Source: Lacihabitans sp. CS3-21 (GTDB lineage: Bacteria > Bacteroidota > Bacteroidia > Cytophagales > Spirosomataceae). Taken from it: 64,000 nucleotides of DNA. A model generated the notes under the pieces. It saw only the letters and a list, made by a program, of their open reading frames with translations. It made no database searches and was not told the origin of the DNA. The stretch is from contig NZ_RJUD01000104.1 of NCBI RefSeq assembly GCF_024343675.1, forward strand, positions 62,001-126,000, written 5' to 3'. Position numbers and translations under genes: made by a program. This document shows positions 61,264-64,000 of this stretch, one piece after another; positions within the stretch are counted from its first letter, which is position 1; each line of letters starts with the position of its first letter.

Positions 61264-61623
61264 TTATTCATTAGGCAATTTTTTGTAGTAAACAAATTCT
61301 TTTTTTACGTCGTCGTAGTATTGTAAAGAATTCGTTTTATAGCTTGGAAATAGCAATGATTCATAACTGTTTTCTAGTTTTATAGAATAAGATTGCCACT
61401 TACTGTTTGTCCATATTTTTTTCCACTCACCATTGTGATCCATTACGTCAAGTGAATCAGTGATTTCTGATTTTATCAAAATCACTGGGTATCTACTTTT
61501 GCAATTTTCGGTAGAATTTAAACAAGATGTGTCCTGCCATCTACCTTCAAGCACAAATGTATTTTCGCGTGATTGGCAGTTGCTTAGTAGTGTAGTTAAT
61601 GTAAGTAGAATTCTAAGGGACAT
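61264..61623 (-). CDS. Small lipoprotein paired with GT-C-like protein, copy 2
   Basis: 119 residues, short signal with lipobox LLSNC (Cys15). The mature part holds a conserved core FVLEGRWQDTSC, ENCKSRYPVILI and LENSYESLLFPSY that recurs in the other copy at 63049-63414; two Cys there (SCLNSTENC) may form a disulfide. The last residues are KEFVYYKKLP. No known family. Two bases before the GT-C-like gene, so co-translated. Role unknown; it may be a partner or acceptor of the glycosyltransferase, an inference from pairing alone. Confidence 0.65.
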   Translation of the reverse strand: MSLRILLTLTTLLSNCQSRENTFVLEGRWQDTSCLNSTENCKSRYPVILIKSEITDSLDVMDHNGEWKKIWTNSKWQSYSIKLENSYESLLFPSYKTNSLQYYDDVKKEFVYYKKLPNE

Positions 61624-61801
61624 TTCAAAGGGATGCTATTTAAAGCTATTTGCGATCAAATTTACTTATTGTATCCGATGGCATCATTGGAATGAGATTA
61701 GAATGTCATTAAAATTGTTAGTTTTTTATGTAGCGGTAAAGAGTAGGTAAATATTTCTTTTTTGTCTAAAGTAATTGGGCAATTACTCATTCTGAAATTT
61801 A

Positions 61802-63052
61802 TCAGTTAAGCGACCTGAGTTTTTTAGTACTCTTTACCAACAGGACCACAAAGTCGTAGAAATACAATACTATTATAGCCAAAAACACTAAAGACACAAA
61901 CCAGGGCTGAAACCAAAACGTTTTGAAGTCTGCAATGTTTCCTTTTAGGATTTTTGACGCCCCTTCCATGTTAAGAAATACGGCCAAACTCACCAGCAAA
62001 AATCTCATATAATCTTTACGAAGAATAGCCAATGTACCTGCAAATAGTATTATTGGATGTGAATATCTTGCGTGCATTTGTGTATTGAAATACGTAAAGA
62101 ACAGTATAATCAAAACACAAACCAATAACATGTTTTCGAAGTTAAATTCAAGTTTCAGCGTTTTATTAAAAAAACCTAAGCTCTTAAATGCAAAAGGCAA
62201 AAGAACAAGGCCTGAAAGACCAAAAAACGCAATGAGCCCAAATGAATTATAACTAAAATGGAATATTCCCATGTTGTCATTCATAATTTGTGGAGAGTCA
62301 AAAATCAGCGACCAAATATTGTAAGCTCCCATGCTTACCATTGGATATCGACCCATGCTTTCAGAGAACGAATTCAATGCCAGTTTTAAGTCACCCACAT
62401 ATATAAAAGGAAACATGATTAGAAACTGCAAAATGATAGTTGGTAATACCGTGAGAGCTATTTTTGATATGCTGTAACGCTTAATTTCGTTAAATAATAC
62501 AATAGCGATTACAGGTAAAAATATGATTCCTTGGAGCTTGAAATTTACACAAAAAACAAAAAATACTAGACTAAGGCTCGGTTTTTTAAGGATAGCAAAG
62601 CTTAAAGAAATAAATGCAAATGCCGTGTAAACGCCATCTACTTGCCCAAATAGAGCATTGTCGTACCAAAACGCAATGTTGAACAAGATGAATAGTGGCA
62701 ATAAATGGGCATATTTTATTTTCTTCAGTTCTAAAATTTTATACACAAAGAAAATACTTATGGTTTCTATCAAAAGCACCATGTATTTTAGTTTATATAT
62801 GTTCATGAAAATATTCTCTGAACTTCCGAGGATTTTGGCTAATAACCACAAGAAATAGTGAATCAGTGGGGGGTAATCTACTTTAAGTTTGTAAATGTTT
62901 TGAATCCCAAAATGATAAATATAGTTGCACCAACTTACCCAACAGTTGCGGTCATTATAACCCCATACATATGTTTTGGGCATTAAAAAGCATCCAATTA
63001 TAAAAATAAAAGTATAAAAAGTGAATATTTTAAGGTCTTTTGAAAATTTCAT
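61802..63052 (-). CDS. Multi-TM GT-C-like glycosyltransferase, copy 1
   Basis: 416 residues, paralogue of 60020-61261 with the same helix order and loop motifs: YNDRNCWVSWCNYI, KVDYPPLIHYFLWL, FGQVDGVYTAFAF and HARYSHPIILFAGTLAILRKDY. The two proteins appear to be about two-thirds identical by eye over the first half. It overlaps its lipoprotein gene by four bases (ATGA). A sugar and acceptor cannot be named. No glycan biosynthesis genes adjoin the module, so it may add a single sugar to a lipid or lipoprotein. Confidence 0.7.
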   Translation of the reverse strand: MKFSKDLKIFTFYTFIFIIGCFLMPKTYVWGYNDRNCWVSWCNYIYHFGIQNIYKLKVDYPPLIHYFLWLLAKILGSSENIFMNIYKLKYMVLLIETISIFFVYKILELKKIKYAHLLPLFILFNIAFWYDNALFGQVDGVYTAFAFISLSFAILKKPSLSLVFFVFCVNFKLQGIIFLPVIAIVLFNEIKRYSISKIALTVLPTIILQFLIMFPFIYVGDLKLALNSFSESMGRYPMVSMGAYNIWSLIFDSPQIMNDNMGIFHFSYNSFGLIAFFGLSGLVLLPFAFKSLGFFNKTLKLEFNFENMLLVCVLIILFFTYFNTQMHARYSHPIILFAGTLAILRKDYMRFLLVSLAVFLNMEGASKILKGNIADFKTFWFQPWFVSLVFLAIIVLYFYDFVVLLVKSTKKLRSLN

Positions 63053-63414
63053 TTAAGATCTGATTTTGTTTTTTTGTAATACACAAATCGATCCTCGGTG
63101 TTGTCGTAATAAGCCAAAGTGTTTTTGTTATAAATAGGAAACAAAAGCGATTCGTAGTTATTTTCTAAAGTTATACTAGCTGCTTGGTATTTTTTATTGG
63201 TCCAAAGTTTCTTAGTAGAGCCTAGTTTGGTTCTAACTTCTATAGAGTCTTGAAAACTGGTGTCTATAATAATTATTGGGAATCTACTTTCGCAGTTTTC
63301 GGGTTTATCTTGGCAGGACACATCTTTCCATGTTCCTTCTAGTTCGAATGTGTTTTCTTGGTTTTTACAACAAATCGTGAAAAAGGAAAGGGTCAAAATC
63401 AAACAAAATTTCAT
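63049..63414 (-). CDS. Small lipoprotein paired with GT-C-like protein, copy 1
   Basis: 121 residues from the ATG at 63414 (a TTG at 63432 is in frame). Signal peptide MKFCLILTLSFFTICC with the lipobox at one of two adjacent Cys (15/16). Core motifs FELEGTWKDVSC, ENCESRFPIIII and LENNYESLLFPIY match the other copy; the C-terminus is RFVYYKKTKS. The stop overlaps the ATG of the GT-C-like gene (ATGA). Together the two pairs form a tandem duplication of a two-gene unit. Confidence 0.65.
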   Translation of the reverse strand: MKFCLILTLSFFTICCKNQENTFELEGTWKDVSCQDKPENCESRFPIIIIDTSFQDSIEVRTKLGSTKKLWTNKKYQAASITLENNYESLLFPIYNKNTLAYYDNTEDRFVYYKKTKSDLK

Positions 63415-63544
63415 AAATTTTTGCAAATGCAATATCCGTAATCCAGTTTTTTGAAGACAAATATAGTCTATTCATACTAACTTTCCTTTTTGAGTTTTAC
63501 TATTTTTTTATTGAACGGTTAAGCATTTGACGTCATGATGCCAC

Positions 63545-63584
63545 ATAAAAAAGATAGAACTAAGATTGCTCTTAATTCTATCTT
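63545..63584 (-). terminator. Rho-independent terminator of the MFS transporter gene
   Basis: AAGATAGAACTAAGA (63551-63565) pairs with TCTTAATTCTATCTT (63570-63584) with one G-U pair and a four-base loop; on the minus strand six T follow. It lies about 50 bases behind the stop at 63636. Confidence 0.85.
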
Positions 63585-63635
63585 CATAGGAATTATAAAA
63601 TTGATTTTTAGTTTTAAGACTATTTTAGAATATTT

Positions 63636-64000
63636 TTACAACTCAATTTTCTTCATTTTTGGCACTAAGAGGTGCATAATTAGCCAAGCCAATAAGTATG
63701 CACCACCACAAATTAAGAACATGATGAAGTAAGCGGTTTCTATTTGGTTGATACTTCTGTAGTACACAAACATGTTTTTCTGCACAGCCCATGTTAGCAA
63801 AATACCTCCTAAGCCTCCCATCATACCGCCTATGCCTGTTACTGAGGCAGTGGCTTTTTTTGGAAACATATCAGACACTGTAGTGAAAATATTGGCAGAC
63901 CAAGCCTGATGTGCCGAGGCAGCTATTCCTATCACCAGAACCGCCAGCCACATATTTATTCTACCAGCATATTGCGAAAGCACCACCGGTAATACACACA
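63636..64000 (-). CDS. MFS transporter (ExuT-like), C-terminal fragment
   Basis: The last 121 codons of a gene that continues beyond the right edge; the frame is open to position 64000. The end of the protein has four membrane helices: NMWLAVLVIGIAASAHQAWSANIF, VTGIGGMMGGLGGILLTWAV, a helix near IETAYFIMFLICGGAYLLAWLIM. The AHQAWSANIFTTVSDMFPKKATASVTGIGG segment (key residues WSANIFTTVSDMFP) is typical of the ACS/hexuronate-transporter branch of the major facilitator superfamily, so a sugar acid such as a hexuronate is the likely substrate. Followed by a strong terminator. Confidence 0.85.
   Translation of the reverse strand, partial: CVLPVVLSQYAGRINMWLAVLVIGIAASAHQAWSANIFTTVSDMFPKKATASVTGIGGMMGGLGGILLTWAVQKNMFVYYRSINQIETAYFIMFLICGGAYLLAWLIMHLLVPKMKKIEL

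Overview
The window looks like chromosome of a low-GC Bacteroidota bacterium, most likely of the order Cytophagales. The evidence is a gliding-motility lipoprotein (GldH) directly behind a RicT/PSP1-domain protein, TonB-dependent receptors, many lipoproteins, FabI of the Bacteroidota type, and repeated TAnnTTTG -7 promoter elements in front of genes, with few Shine-Dalgarno sequences. Genus cannot be told from the sequence alone. No tRNA, rRNA, CRISPR array or transposase gene was seen.

Layout. 1-8.7 kb: the end of a small exported protein, a LolD/MacB-type ABC ATPase, a GNAT enzyme, a YpdA-like flavoprotein (bacillithiol disulfide reductase family), the GTPase TypA/BipA, a YciI-ribD pair, and an ECF sigma factor followed by a protein joining an inner-membrane helix to a predicted outer-membrane barrel. 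8.8-16.5 kb: a pfkB-GH32 fructan pair, fabI, a large SNF2 helicase and ilvA. 16.6-25.1 kb: a DUF4097-type repeat protein, a FecA-like TonB receptor with a small membrane-anchored partner, valS carrying an in-frame tandem-repeat insertion, and an amino-acid permease. 25.2-27.2 kb: an SGNH hydrolase overlapping kynU.

27.2-37.5 kb is the accessory-looking part. It holds (a) a tight three-gene cassette of a large exported protein, an Ig-like lipoprotein and a 73-residue peptide with four cysteines at its C-terminus; (b) a five-gene minus-strand cluster of 7TMR-DISM-type histidine kinase, response regulator, heme-oxygenase-like diiron protein, FeeM/LuxI-like GNAT acyltransferase and stand-alone LytTR regulator, with similar GGGTATTT boxes in three of its leader regions; and (c) on the plus strand a membrane protein, a 7-TM protein overlapping a sensorless histidine kinase, a response regulator and a TfoX-domain protein. 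Cluster (b) is the best candidate for an undescribed system: it reads as a sensor-controlled pathway making an N-acylated, oxidatively modified small molecule or signal. This is inference.

37.8-64 kb is mostly ordinary: an M19 dipeptidase lipoprotein, a LuxE-like acyl-protein synthetase homologue, a peroxiredoxin, a metallophosphoesterase, a MATE exporter, a Crp/Fnr regulator, a TonB receptor, proA, an esterase, an NHL-type propeller protein, purD, ricT-gldH, a thioredoxin-fold lipoprotein, an ArsC-like reductase, a GMC oxidoreductase and an S24-type repressor-like regulator. The end holds a tandemly duplicated two-gene module (small lipoprotein plus multi-TM GT-C-like protein) and the 3' part of an MFS transporter that runs off the window.
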